A stretch of 64,000 nucleotides of DNA from contig AP031353.1 in assembly GCA_037833965.1 (NCBI GenBank), forward strand, positions 9,798,501 to 9,862,500, read 5' to 3'. This DNA comes from Marchantia polymorpha subsp. ruderalis (taxonomy: Eukaryota; Streptophyta; Marchantiopsida; Marchantiales; Marchantiaceae). The notes under the pieces are model-generated. The model worked only from the letters and a program-made list of their open reading frames with translations. It was not told the origin of the DNA and ran no database searches. Shown here one piece after another: positions 1-10,883 of the stretch. The position numbers and the translations under genes were made by a program. Position 1 is the first letter of the stretch; every line of letters begins with the position of its first letter.

Positions 1-3
1 TAC

Positions 4-38
4 TAAGTCCAGCATAAGTTCGAATCCTATTGGACTTA
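4..38 (+). other. tRNA-like minihelix, copy 1
   Basis: An 8-bp stem (TAAGTCCA pairing with TGGACTTA) encloses a 2-base bulge and a 5-bp T-arm-like stem (ATAAG/CCTAT, one mismatch) with the canonical T-loop TTCGAAT. The loop region matches a Pol III B box at 10 of 11 positions. No D arm or anticodon arm lies between the stems, so this is not a normal tRNA gene. It could be a decayed tRNA, a tRNA-derived SINE head, or chance pairing retained by duplication. Four copies sit at the same place in each array unit. Confidence 0.45.
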
Positions 39-770
39 CTCGTTCAATTTAAATCAATATTGATTCATCTCAATTAACAGCGAACATATAAGAAGTGATG
101 TAAATTCTGCTTGAAAATGAATAAGAGAATGCACGATAGGGATATGTTAAATGTACAGGTATCAATCGTTCGAGGAATACTTCTTTGGGGCATATGTGCG
201 TGTTCTGTATCAAATGTAAAAGAAAATCTAGGATTCTTATGGCAAAACTTGCAAATAGTTTATCGTGCATGATCCATTTGTTAGCGAATAATACCGCAGA
301 AGTTGCAACCTCCTCTTGAGAGGCAAAGCAACACCTCTCTGCTATGCAATTTGCGAAATTAAAGTGCGATTTGAAATCCGACAGAGTCTAAGTTTTCATA
401 TAAGAGGGTCTACCTTAGAGGGCACCTCCTTGAGCAAAGGTGTCATCCCTTGTGATACATGAAGCATGTATGTCTAATTTACACACAACACTACCACTCT
501 TCCTTCAACCGGAAGTTCTGAAAATCATGTGTCTTGGTGTATTTTGATAGCCTCTGGACATTCTTGAACAAGAAATTGTGTAGGAGCGCAGGTTCCGACA
601 TAATTGAGAGAGTGTACACATTATACATATACACGTCTATACATTAATCAGATAGTGGTAGGCTTGAGTGAAGAGAGAGAGAGAGATGGTAGCTGTTGTA
701 GCATGTAGGCATGCTCGTCACCTGAAAGTTCTGAATCACATGAGTTCATGACCTGTTTCGCACGCAACTT
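39..770. other. Unit leader U1a, no gene seen
   Basis: This noncoding linker recurs at 26,002-26,738 and 32,760-33,494, and in diverged form after 54,019. It has a short (GA)n run near 670-690 and no reading frame that I believe. Its value is as a marker of the array unit. The piece around 640-745 also occurs at about 54,600 and 57,470. Confidence 0.6.
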
Positions 771-1553
771 CCAGTATCTGTTTCACTTCGTCAGTAGATA
801 CATATTAGATTTCATTCGTCATAGATTTGTGTATCCCAGCTGAACCAGCGGTGCTTGCCCCACAAGATCGATGATTCCCCTCGTGACTTCAACGAGTTTC
901 TTCGAGGTGGATCTGTTCTTCACGAGTCAGTGTCAAGAAGTGCTCGTCAGCTTGTGCTCTGATATCCTCAAATGCACGATCAACTGTGATGGTTCCATAT
1001 GGTATGCCATAGTTGTTGCTAGGGGTGTTGACTGTCACCCGTGTGATCCGAGAGAGGTCAGCACAGTGAACTTCGTGTATCAGATCACTTTGCAATTGAT
1101 TTGCGTTCTTCATGCTCTCTTGCAGATCAGCCAGTATCTTATTCTGTTCGTCAGTAGTCTCCTTCGTGTATCCCAGCTGAACTAGCGGTGCTTGCCCCAC
1201 AAGATCGGTGATTCCCCTAGTCACTTCAACGAGTTTCTTGGAGATGGATCTGTTCTTCACGATGTTCCATGGCCTGGATCCCTGGCTGATGCACTCACGC
1301 ACCACTACTTCCGCTTCTTCCAGTCGGGATCGAGTTTCTCCAGCCACTCTGTTACAGGCGTTGACTTGTTCTGACCCTGCCCGATTTTTTAGCTATCACA
1401 AAGGAAATGCACAAGTGGTGCCAAACCCTCAAGCAGTACGAGCAATGCTTTACAATTTTTGTTACGATCCACAGCTTGCCTGACTGCATCGGTCACTTCC
1501 TGCAGCAACAGCTCGACTCCAAAGCCGATGTCAACGCTTACAAGCTCAGCCAT
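771..1553 (-). pseudogene. NLR 5' relic (CC_R domain), U1a
   Basis: The minus strand starts at ATG 1553 with MAELVSV, the same start as the full NLRs, and gives 54 residues of the RPW8-like CC_R domain ending FLCDS before an in-frame stop at 1389-1391. The rest of the domain continues in other frames to FLTLT. After FLTLT the sequence does not enter NB-ARC. It jumps back to a second partial copy of the KNRS...QAPLVQLGY segment, so about 100 bases are internally repeated at the 3' end. There is no P-loop, NB-ARC or LRR. It is a non-functional fragment of the receptor family, closely matching the relic at 33,495-34,277. Confidence 0.85.
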
Positions 1554-1689
1554 TGCAACGTAATTGTTGTAGACTGCAGCTGCTCACTCGAGAGACAAAC
1601 CGTATGGCCCCACACCTACAGACAAATTGCCTGGACAATGTGGTCCTCTGTAATTAGGGTCTGTAATTAGCATCTGTTTAGAACGTTCA

Positions 1690-2146
1690 TGAGGAGACGA
1701 GTAATCGTCAGATAAATCAGAATTGGCGTCCTTATCAGTGACGAAGTACAGATGCTTCTGAGTGGGGTGTTTAGCAGAGGTACTTCGTTTCCACAGAAGA
1801 AATCAAATTGACATGGTCGAGATTCTGATCACGTGTGTGCGGGCTAAAAACCTTGCCATCAGCGAAACTAAAAGTTTTTCTCGATTTTCTAGTTTAGTTC
1901 TCATCCGCGTCTGATGAGCATGTGGTTACCTGCGTGCTGGCTTGGTGCTGAATCGGTGTCCGTCGTCTCTTGTGCATAAACTTTCCTTCCCGTTATCGCT
2001 CGTATTCCATCGACGAAGCTCACCGAGCGTGGAGGGCCATTTGAGCACGAGTGCACTCTGTGTGAGACAGGAGTGCGAATGCTCACATTGTCTGACAGTG
2101 TCCCCCGTTGACTTTTGAAGGAAGTGCGATAGTGTCCCCGTCTGAC
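1690..2146. other. NLR upstream flank, U1a (partly deleted)
   Basis: This matches 35,219-35,678 and the flank upstream of NLR-1 and NLR-2. Relative to U3a, about 820 bases (equivalent to 34,399-35,218) are missing at the junction near 1690, including the candidate 204-nt exon. On the minus strand an open stretch repeated in five units reads VHSCSNGPPRSVSFVDG. Nucleotide differences between copies do not favour third codon positions, so I do not call it a gene. Confidence 0.5.
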
Positions 2147-2230
2147 AAGACTTTTCACTGCTACTTGGATGGTTGCATATTTCCATGAAGTTTTGGTCTC
2201 TCGTCTTTAGTGGCTTGAGTGAAAAGTCTT
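2147..2230. mobile_element. 84-bp internally deleted E element, U1a
   Basis: Perfect 12-bp terminal inverted repeats (AAGACTTTTCAC and GTGAAAAGTCTT) bound 60 bases. The core resembles the interior of the 2.4-2.5 kb E elements, around 13,565-13,605. It sits where full E elements sit in U1b, U2 and U3b. I read it as a deletion derivative (MITE-like) and not an empty site, because interior sequence remains. Confidence 0.6.
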
Positions 2231-2394
2231 TTAAGCGCCACCTGAGCACTTCGCTGTGGGTGGCTGTGTGTGTAAGTAGCGGAAACTCGTAACTTTCTAG
2301 GGCTTTTTCGCATAAGGGCACTGCGGCTACACCTAGGGGAGTTGTCAGATCTCACAATTCTTCCAACACTAGACCGCTGCCAAATCAAAGAAAG

Positions 2395-2875
2395 CTCTAT
2401 CCACGATTCTAGAAAATTATCCAGAAGAGGTAAACAAAGGTCTCAATAAAACTTGCAGCTATTAGTACAAGGTCTGAAAGTAGCAGTTCTGATGTAGATT
2501 GGTTGAACATATTGCGGAAGAAGGAAAAGAACCATGGGGATATGATTCATCTCTTTCTTGTGAAAGGGTATATGATAAGTCTACCCTTGTTTGAAGAAGT
2601 TGTAAACAAATGCATTTAGAGAGATGAGCGATTAAGTCTAGCCCACATTCATAGAGCCGTAGATATATATGATAAGACATCGCTAATATTTCATGTTTTG
2701 AAAGAAAGTATCAAACATATTAATCTTCACGAGTTCTACTTTGAAATGCTGCTTTATGCTAACACATGGAGACATGTATATTTGAAGGTGTGTACGCTGG
2801 CAAGTACAAAACAGAGCTCATTCATGCGTGAACGAGGGCTCTCATACAGATTGACATACTCTACGGCAGCCTGAT
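2395..2875 (+). pseudogene. Plus-strand coding relic R, U1a
   Basis: The plus strand carries a decayed reading frame shared by five units. It includes LIFHVLKESIKH followed by RRHVYLKVC-like sequence (here WRHVYLKVC) and ERGLSYRLTYSTAA. An in-frame TAG interrupts it before RDERLSLAHIHRA, at the same place in all copies. I do not recognise the family. It lies head-to-head with the NLR and may be part of a former neighbour gene. This copy lacks the 356-bp insertion found in U1b, U2 and U3b. Confidence 0.45.
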
Positions 2876-5800
2876 GCTAGAAAGTAAAAAAGATTGACCA
2901 AATGAGTTGAAAGTGAGTTCCTTGAGGTCAAGAAGGATGTTTCAAAATTTTTCTGAGCTTAAAAATGTGAAACTATCTATGAGCTTAGTGACATAAACAT
3001 TCAATAGTTTCAGCCACAACATACGGGAAGAAGAATTTCCATCAAATTGTGTAACATGACACAAGATGAATACAGAAAATATTTCAGATGGATAATGATT
3101 GCAATAACGTTAAATTAATCACTCTGAAGAATCTTTTTGCTGATAATTTGTACGATTTGAATTGAGATTATACTCAAGAAATATATTTGAGATCATAAGT
3201 ATTCTAAAGTTGAGTACATAGATCAATAGACAGTATATTTATTTTATGAATTAACTTGGGAATTAAAAGTTTAGCTAATGCATTCTTGATAGTTCACAGA
3301 TCTGAATTCATATGTAACAACTACATAGTGTTTTAAAAGTAATGAGGTTTGTAAACATCTTTTGTTGATAAGAATTTAAAAAAAAATTAATCAAGATAGA
3401 GATATAATTACATTATATTGAATTATCTATAATTTTCAAATGTTAGTAATCTGTGTGTTTGTTAGATAAGGATCGTATGTTAATTATTCCATCAATTAAA
3501 AATCACACGTTAACAATTTGTTTGCTTGTTAGTATGTTCTGCCACATCATCAATCCACTATAAGTGTAATAGATATTGGGGGTGAGATTTTATGATCTTG
3601 TATTTGTTGGTAAAATCTATGTAAAATAGATGAATGTTATTCTTGATACCTATCATTTTTTAATTTTATGTTTCATTTTTGAGTGAGCTTAACTTTTAAA
3701 CTCTAGTGTCACCGCTGTAAAAATATAATAATTTTTATGAAATTAGTTATATTCACAAAGATCAATTTTAGCAAAAATAAACTACACAATAGTTATTATG
3801 ATTTAACTTGATAATTTTTGATGTATTATATATAATAAAATTATTCAATATAATTTCAAGAAATAGTGAAAATCCGTGTGAAAATATCTATTTCATCAAT
3901 GAAAAATTTGAATATGCAAAGGATGTTAGGGTTTTAATAAAAGTTTGTTATAAATGATAAGTTGAGACTTTTTTAAAAAGTATGTTTAGACATGATAATG
4001 TAAATGAAATAATAATCTTTGATAATCATGATGTATAATACAGACGCCATTTAAGATAAATATGAAAAGAATAGGTTCAAAAGTCTAAGTAAATATCAAT
4101 ATTATTGTAAATGTTTAATTCTTGAAAGTTTGTTTTGGTAAAAATTTAGTCGTATAAAAATGTGTTGTTGAATATACAATTTGCATAAAAGATATCTTTT
4201 GTTTGCAATGCTTAATTTAAAACAAGCAGCAATATTTGACTGCGAAATATATTTTTTGATGCAAAGAAAAACGTATCTAGCATTGATATTGATATTGATA
4301 TATAAATCAATTTTGTGAGATTAATAATGATGATAAATCAACATATGTCAAAGATTTAAATAACAACAAATCTTTTTTCTGCGTTGATTAATTATACAAA
4401 TCATACATCAACACAAATATGGATATTATATTTATACTTCTATCAAAGTTTCACAACAATCTCATATTTATAAAAATTTGATAAAACAACTTCATATGAT
4501 TTTGAGTGATTAGATTAAGTACATTTATTTTGTTGTCACAACTTTCAAATATGAAATAGACCCAAATTTGTAGAATAGATTTTTTGTATATATTTGCAAC
4601 AAACACATACTTCAATCATCTTTGTTGAATGATATTAACTTATATATTTCAACGTGATTTTTGTGGTTATTATTATATAAGTATCATAACTATAGGTTGA
4701 ACTTCTTCCAAATCCATCAATTGTTATTGTCATGACAAAATCAAATTTGCTTAATTTGTTTCCTTATTTATTAGATTATTATAAGATAGTTAAATGGAAA
4801 TTTAGATAAAATGCTGTTCAAAATTATCTATAATTTAAAATGATGAATAATCTGTAGATGATTTTCCAAATTGTTCAATTTTATACCAAGATATGATATA
4901 ATATATTGTTTCAGTTTTTTTTTTATTCCATTCATTTTTCATCTTCAATCAATGTCATAGAGTTTTTATGATTAATTTTTTTTTCATTTCATTTGCAATA
5001 TGCTTATAATAATTGATAATTTGTGCTTTGATGAATAAGTAACTTAACATGTTGTGTTGATTAATTTTCATATGTTTTTCACGTAAATTTGATAAAAATC
5101 ATAACTCTTGCAAAAGTTTACAAAATTTTTGCAGTGTTACATAATTGATAACTTGTGTCTCAATCTTCTAAACATGAATCAAACCTTCAAAATGTATTTC
5201 ATAAACCAAATTTTTTTATATCAATTCATGAATTTAATTCATTCTTATTTCCAAAATACTTCATGAATTTTAGATCGGACAACATAATCTACATAAACAT
5301 ATATGATTAATATTTTATATTAAATGCAATTGACTTTCTTGCAATTTGTTGTAGAGCTGAAGTTGTGAATCTTTCTTATTCTTCCAACAATAAAATACAT
5401 ATTGATATGAATGTACTTATCATAGAACGAATCAAAAATTTGATTATGATTTCATAAATCCTCATCAAAATTCAAACTTTGTTTAAATTTTGAACATCAG
5501 ATGCATTGAAAAGACATTGAAATAGTTGCACATTGAGATTAAATCAAAAAATCAGAATGCACACATATACTTAAAACAGAATAGATTTTGTTCAAAATTA
5601 TTGATTATGTTGACAAAAAAATCTAAAATTTAGTTCTAAAAAATTTTTATTGTGTTAGCAAGAGCTTTTACAAACTGTATTATTTATTGACAGATTAATT
5701 ATAATTGAAGTAATCAAAGTTAAATGCAAATGTCAATTTCAATTATATGTAACATGTTTTACCAATCTCGTATTTTGAAGGCTTTAATATACTTGACATA

Positions 5801-5883
5801 TGTAATTTAAAGCTAATTGAAACAAAGTTGAAACACAAACATAATCAAACAACACATTGAGTGTGCACACAACACATCTTATC

Positions 5884-6117
5884 CAACACTAGTTGGATGA
5901 GTTTTTCAAAATCAATGTATTGTTGCGTAGTATAATCATGACAAATAGTTAATCGAACGTTGCTTGGTTGAATTTTTCAAAATCCAAGTTTTGTTACGTT
6001 GTAAAAATCATGACAAATAATGAGTCAAATTACTTTAGCAAATACATATTTTTCAACATCAGTTGGTCGAGTTTTTTTAACATTGTGTTGCATAGTATAA
6101 ATCATGATAAATAATCT
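5884..6117. repeat. Diverged tandem repeat, three units of about 75-85 bp
   Basis: Three imperfect units each begin CAAC...GTTGG-like, then GAGTTTTTC or a variant, then a run ending ATCATGACAAATA or ATCATGATAAATA. The divergence between units is far larger than that between the two islands, so the tandem repeat predates the large duplication. The same array is at about 39,414-39,648. Confidence 0.55.
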
Positions 6118-7028
6118 TTTTCGATAATTTTTGAAAATATTTCTCACATAACCATCCTTCATTATTTGTGTATAGATATTTCAATTTATCTCAAGCTTAA
6201 TTCTTAAATTTTAGAAATTAAATTGATATCAGATTTTGGTATGAAAAATAAATCTGAAATTATCATTAATAAAAATATATGATGTTCTTTTAAAGATGAG
6301 GCTTTAAAATTTGATTTCCAAGAGTCATTATTTACATACTTAAATATCTTTATGAAGCTATGAGTTGAACATCAAATGCTTTTTACTCTTATCTTTTTCA
6401 TCACCTAATGTTTCTTATCCACTAAGTTAAATTTTCACATATCAATTACCAGCTCATGTTGCCAAGGGTATCAAATACTTGTTATCATAATGAGATCTAT
6501 GTGAAAAAATTAACTCTAACTATAATCTCATAATTTAAAATACCAAACAGAAACAACATCAATTCAAAATATAATAAAATGGACTTTATTAAATTCAATA
6601 TTTTACTTTAGCATGTATAATTTATTATTATTATTTTTTTAACATAATCATAATCTCATTTCAAACATTTTTTTTTGAGATCTTCCATTCAATTATTTTT
6701 GAATCTTATATTCCAAATCGAGTGTAAACTAATTTTACATGGACTGTTAGATAGAAGTTGGATCTTTTATCATATATCAATCTTATATTTATTCTAAAAT
6801 GTAAAAAATGTAATATAAAATATCATTATATAAATTTCATACATCATCAATTTCTTAGATGGATTATATGAAGCATAAATTTGACACTATAAAATAGTGT
6901 CACAAACTAATATAGTATTTTTGAATTTCATTTGACAATTATTTTTGACTTGATCATTTTTGCAACATATACAAATATTTGGTATTTTAAGAACTAATAT
7001 TTGCACTTGAATATAACTTTGGACTTAA

Positions 7029-7062
7029 AATTTGTTTCATCATTGTAATGATGAAACAAATT
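7029..7062. repeat. Perfect 16-bp hairpin
   Basis: Arms 7029-7044 and 7047-7062 are perfectly complementary (AATTTGTTTCATCATT and its reverse complement) with a 2-base spacer. The second copy is at 40,559-40,592. A smaller hairpin, GACACTAT/ATAGTGTC, lies about 150 bases to the left. The role is unknown; it may be a foldback relic. Confidence 0.6.
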
Positions 7063-7914
7063 ATATGATTATATTTGAAACTAGTTTAAAGACTTCCTAG
7101 ATGTAGAGAATGAAAAGTGTAAGTTATAAGTCTACAAAACACTTATAAGTTTGGTGTAGATAATTGTTTACCTGGCATGACGAAACAATACGCATGAAAA
7201 TGATTGACAAGAAAAAAATTAATAATTTAAAAAGATGAATTATCATTTTTCCATCATTAATTTTTTCTAACATTATGAAAATTAAGAACAAGACCACCAA
7301 AACCATCTATGTGATCTTGTATTCGTATATCATAATCTTTCATCTATAATCACTTTAGTATAAAAAAATAGAACTTATATGATGAATCTTTGCAATAAAA
7401 TTGACTCACAAATTTTCAACAATAAAATATAATAATAATATTCATTCATTTATTTCATGTAAAGATTTTTCAATTTAATATACAAATATTTACAACTTAT
7501 GTTTTAAGATACTTCTGATTGTTGAAGATGAAGATTTTAGATATCAACATATATCCAAACTTGTTATCTTTAGTTTGAATTTAAATTTACTATTTCAAAA
7601 CAGATTGTTCATTGAATTTTATTTATGATATATCTACTACTTCAAAATTCTATCAAATCCTAGATGTACTTTTTTTTGCATAATCTGTGCACAAAACTAT
7701 TCTATTCATTCATAAAACCAATCCTTGAAATAAAATTTTTGTTCTTCTTGTAAACTTTGTGAAATTTTGATTTATCATTATGACTAGTGTCACAACATTA
7801 ACAATCTTTTTCTATTATCACTGCTAGAATGTTTATGTTTGAATCAAAAATAATTATTTGCATCCAAATATTGCTATTTACTTTAATTTGAACATTGCAA
7901 ACACAAAATAAACT

Positions 7915-10821
7915 TTACACCAATCTTTCGTACAGCTTTATAAGGGAACTCAAGGTCGGTGGCAATTCCTTCATCTGAGCCCATCCGCTCATTCTCAAGA
8001 TCCGTAAAGCGGGCATAGCACCCGATCGTAGCACTGGAAATTCGTCCATCGATACCTCTTCACAAGCGTACATGTCCAGCTCTGTGAGAGATGGAAATCC
8101 ATCTGGTCGACCAAAAGAGTTTGGTAGTTGCTTGATGTGTCGACAGCCAGATATATCAAGACACTCGAGGTTTGGAAGCTCATCAAGAGCAGGAAGATGT
8201 TTCAAGGAAGAGCAGCTCTTGAGATCTAGCCGTCTGAGCTCTGGCAGTGACTCGACTCCAAGTGGAAGGCTCAAGAGGTCTTCGCACCTGCTTAGAACTA
8301 ATGTTTGCAGGGCAGTGAGATTTGAAATGTCAGGAAGAGAGCTAACTCGGATGAAGTTGACTTGCAGATGCCGGAGGCTCTTAAGGCAACTAAGCTGGAG
8401 AGGGAACGGGTATGACGGTCCAGGGAGAATGGAAAGGTTGCTGATTTTCAACGTTGTCAAAGATGTCAGCGAGGCTACATCCTGGAGAATAGCGGCAGGC
8501 TGAATGCGGATCAACCTCAACAAAGCACCTGTGATGCTCTTGGAACTGGCCCCTCCATTCCACACGTAAGTGTCGGAAAGGTTAAGATTTTCTAGTTTTC
8601 TGAGACCCTTGATGGCTCTAGGCAACGAAACCAACCTTTTGCAATTATCTATTTGAAGATCCCGAAGTTCTTCCAACTCCTCAATAGTACTCGCTACTCT
8701 CTCAAGCTGTGCGCAATATGAGAGCTTAAGAAGAACCAGGCGTTTCATAGTGCTAAAGGCTGCGTCGGGTATCTGTTGAATCCTTGTACGGCTGAGATCC
8801 AGTACCCTCAGTTGCTTCAAGTTCAGAAAGAATCCTCGAGGCAGCAACGATAGATTCTCGTTACTTCTCAGAAGCAGCACTTGGAGCTCAGGGGCAGCCA
8901 GATGAGACGGTAGCTCCTGTATCAGATTATTCATCAACGACAATCTTTTTGCTGAAAGATGCTTTATCTCGACTTCGTCGTCAGGAATCCACTCTTGCGG
9001 AAATGTCGTCAACTGCCTCCCCGGTTCATACAGACAGACCCGCTCATGTACCACCTTGTCGTGTTGCAGGTTGTACCGAGCCAGGTCCCGAAGCACATCG
9101 TGAACTTTACAGGTCATGAATTCATGAGAAGAAGCAGCAGCAATCCCTGGGTTTTTGACTTTCAGCTCAATCAAGCATCTTGCAATGAGCCAGCCCAAAA
9201 GCTCATAAGCCTCATCCTCAGGGGGATAATCTTTCCGTCTTCCAAGTATTCCCTCTCCCACCCACAAACTGATCAGATCATCCACTAATTCGACACTTGC
9301 GTCTTCGGGATACGCAGCAAAGTAGTAGAAGCAATCTTTCAAATGACGATGCGTTTCGGACAAATCGTCAACACTGGGTTGCAAGCGATGATAGAGTTGC
9401 ATTTCATGCTCGGAGCTGAGTGTCTCGGCGTTCTTCAGCTTCTTCAACGTCAGATCCCAAATGCTCTTGTCCCTCTTGCCGGCCATCGTCCCTCCGATGA
9501 CTTTCAGTGCTAAGGGAAGCCCCTTGCACTCTGCCGCCACATCCTCAGCTGGTTTGCGTAAATTTATCGGAACGTTGCTCACACCCGAAAAGGCATGCCA
9601 ACAGAAAAGCCTGAAGCTATCCTCTGGTTTCAGCATGGGCACTTCAATTTTCGTAGCGTGTTTCCTGTCCAGTAACTCTTGACTGCGCGTGGTCACCAAA
9701 ATTTTGCTCCCAGACGAAGATGAATGATTCACAAATGCATCAAAGACGTCCAAAATTCTCGACTTCCATACATCATCCAACACCAGCAACAGCTTCTTCC
9801 TTTGCCCTTGAAGTTGAAGTTCATGGCATACTTGCTGTGCATAGACCTCCTCGGAACTGGAGGGTGGGGGCAGGCGTGCACTTAGCATTCTCAACAGAGA
9901 TCGGAGAATCTCTTTGATGTTTGGATCCCGAGCAACTGTTAACCAGAAAATCCTGTCCTCGAAATGTTGCCTCAGTGGGGGATCATTTAACAGTCTTGAG
10001 GCCAACAGGGTTTTTCCAGCACCACCCATGGACCAAAGCCCTACCCACCGACCTCCATCTTCTTCGAGGAGAATTGACCTCGCAGAGTCCAAAAGCTCAT
10101 CGCCACCAAAAACCCGAGCGCTGATCTGTCGTTCAAACTGACGTTGCGGAGACGGAAATTTATCTGCAGAACTTCCGATTGCTGAACCTTGAGTCAGTGT
10201 CAAGAAGTGCTCGTCAGCTTGTCCTCTGATATCCTCAAATGCACGATCAACTGTGATGGTTCCATATGGTATGCCATAGTTGTTGGTAGGGGTGTTGACT
10301 GTCACCCGTGTGATCCGAGAGAGGTCAGCACAGTGAACTTCGTGTATCAGATCACTCTGCAATTGATTTGCGTTCTTCATGCTCTCTTGCAGATCAGCCA
10401 GTATCTTATTCTGTTCGTCAGTAGTCTCCTTTGTGTATCCCAGCTGAACCAGCGGTGCTTGCCCCACAAGATCGGTGATTCCCCTAGTCACTTCAACGAG
10501 TTTCTTCGAGGTGGATCTGTTCTTCACGATGTTCCAAGGCCTGGATCCCTGGCTGATGCACTCACGCACCACTTTATCCGCTTCTTCCAGTCGGGATCGA
10601 AGTTTCTCCAGCCACTCTGTTACAGGCGTTGACTTGTTCTGACCCTGCCCTTTTTTTGAGCTATCACATAGGAATTGCACAAGTGGTGCCAAACCCTCAA
10701 GCAGCACGAGCAATGCCTTACAATTTTTGTTACGATCCACAGCTTGCTTGACTGCATCGATCAGCCCCTGAAGCAACAGCTCGACTCCAAAGCCGATGAC
10801 AACGCTTACAAGCTCAGCCAT
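7915..10821 (-). CDS. CC_R-NB-ARC-LRR immune receptor, 3'-truncated (NLR-1)
   Basis: This is an intracellular immune receptor of the RPW8-like coiled-coil class, 968 aa. The frame stays open upstream to a TTG at 10893, but the first ATG is 10821 (MAELVSV), in a good plant start context (GCAATGGCT). Seen in order: CC_R domain about residues 1-150; P-loop GGAGKT near 266-271; Walker B LLLVLDDVW near 344-352; RNBS-B GSKILVTTRS near 371-380; GLPLAL near 434-439; VHD in place of MHD near 573-575; then LRRs from about 600. The C-terminus ends LIKLYERLV, where NLR-2 continues for about 80 more residues. The sequence switches to AT-rich island DNA there, so a deletion of about 2.4 kb removed the 3' end and the stop is fortuitous. 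About five amino-acid differences and one codon indel separate it from NLR-2. The class acts as nucleotide-switched oligomers or helper receptors; expression is not shown here. Confidence 0.9.
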   Translation of the reverse strand: MAELVSVVIGFGVELLLQGLIDAVKQAVDRNKNCKALLVLLEGLAPLVQFLCDSSKKGQGQNKSTPVTEWLEKLRSRLEEADKVVRECISQGSRPWNIVKNRSTSKKLVEVTRGITDLVGQAPLVQLGYTKETTDEQNKILADLQESMKNANQLQSDLIHEVHCADLSRITRVTVNTPTNNYGIPYGTITVDRAFEDIRGQADEHFLTLTQGSAIGSSADKFPSPQRQFERQISARVFGGDELLDSARSILLEEDGGRWVGLWSMGGAGKTLLASRLLNDPPLRQHFEDRIFWLTVARDPNIKEILRSLLRMLSARLPPPSSSEEVYAQQVCHELQLQGQRKKLLLVLDDVWKSRILDVFDAFVNHSSSSGSKILVTTRSQELLDRKHATKIEVPMLKPEDSFRLFCWHAFSGVSNVPINLRKPAEDVAAECKGLPLALKVIGGTMAGKRDKSIWDLTLKKLKNAETLSSEHEMQLYHRLQPSVDDLSETHRHLKDCFYYFAAYPEDASVELVDDLISLWVGEGILGRRKDYPPEDEAYELLGWLIARCLIELKVKNPGIAAASSHEFMTCKVHDVLRDLARYNLQHDKVVHERVCLYEPGRQLTTFPQEWIPDDEVEIKHLSAKRLSLMNNLIQELPSHLAAPELQVLLLRSNENLSLLPRGFFLNLKQLRVLDLSRTRIQQIPDAAFSTMKRLVLLKLSYCAQLERVASTIEELEELRDLQIDNCKRLVSLPRAIKGLRKLENLNLSDTYVWNGGASSKSITGALLRLIRIQPAAILQDVASLTSLTTLKISNLSILPGPSYPFPLQLSCLKSLRHLQVNFIRVSSLPDISNLTALQTLVLSRCEDLLSLPLGVESLPELRRLDLKSCSSLKHLPALDELPNLECLDISGCRHIKQLPNSFGRPDGFPSLTELDMYACEEVSMDEFPVLRSGAMPALRILRMSGWAQMKELPPTLSSLIKLYERLV

Positions 10822-10883
10822 TGCAACGTAATTGTTGTAGACTGCAGCTGCTCCCTCGACATACAAAACGTATGGCCCCACAC

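Larger units (their letters stand above)
2876..7914. other. AT-rich gene-free island 1
   Basis: About 5 kb of strongly AT-rich DNA has no reading frame beyond about 60 codons on either strand. It ends abruptly at the truncated 3' end of NLR-1. It is nearly identical, with scattered single-base differences, to 36,406-41,450, so it was copied along with the genes. I see no TIRs, LTRs or coding domains. It holds a short tandem repeat (5,884-6,117) and a perfect hairpin (7,029-7,062). Confidence 0.75.

Noticed and set aside
871-1185. Plus-strand reading frames opposite the NLR 5' regions
   Set aside because: They are antisense shadows of the CC_R sequence, and the minus frame has the recognisable domain.
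2876-7914. Organelle origin for the AT-rich island
   Set aside because: No organelle gene, tRNA or rRNA could be seen in it.
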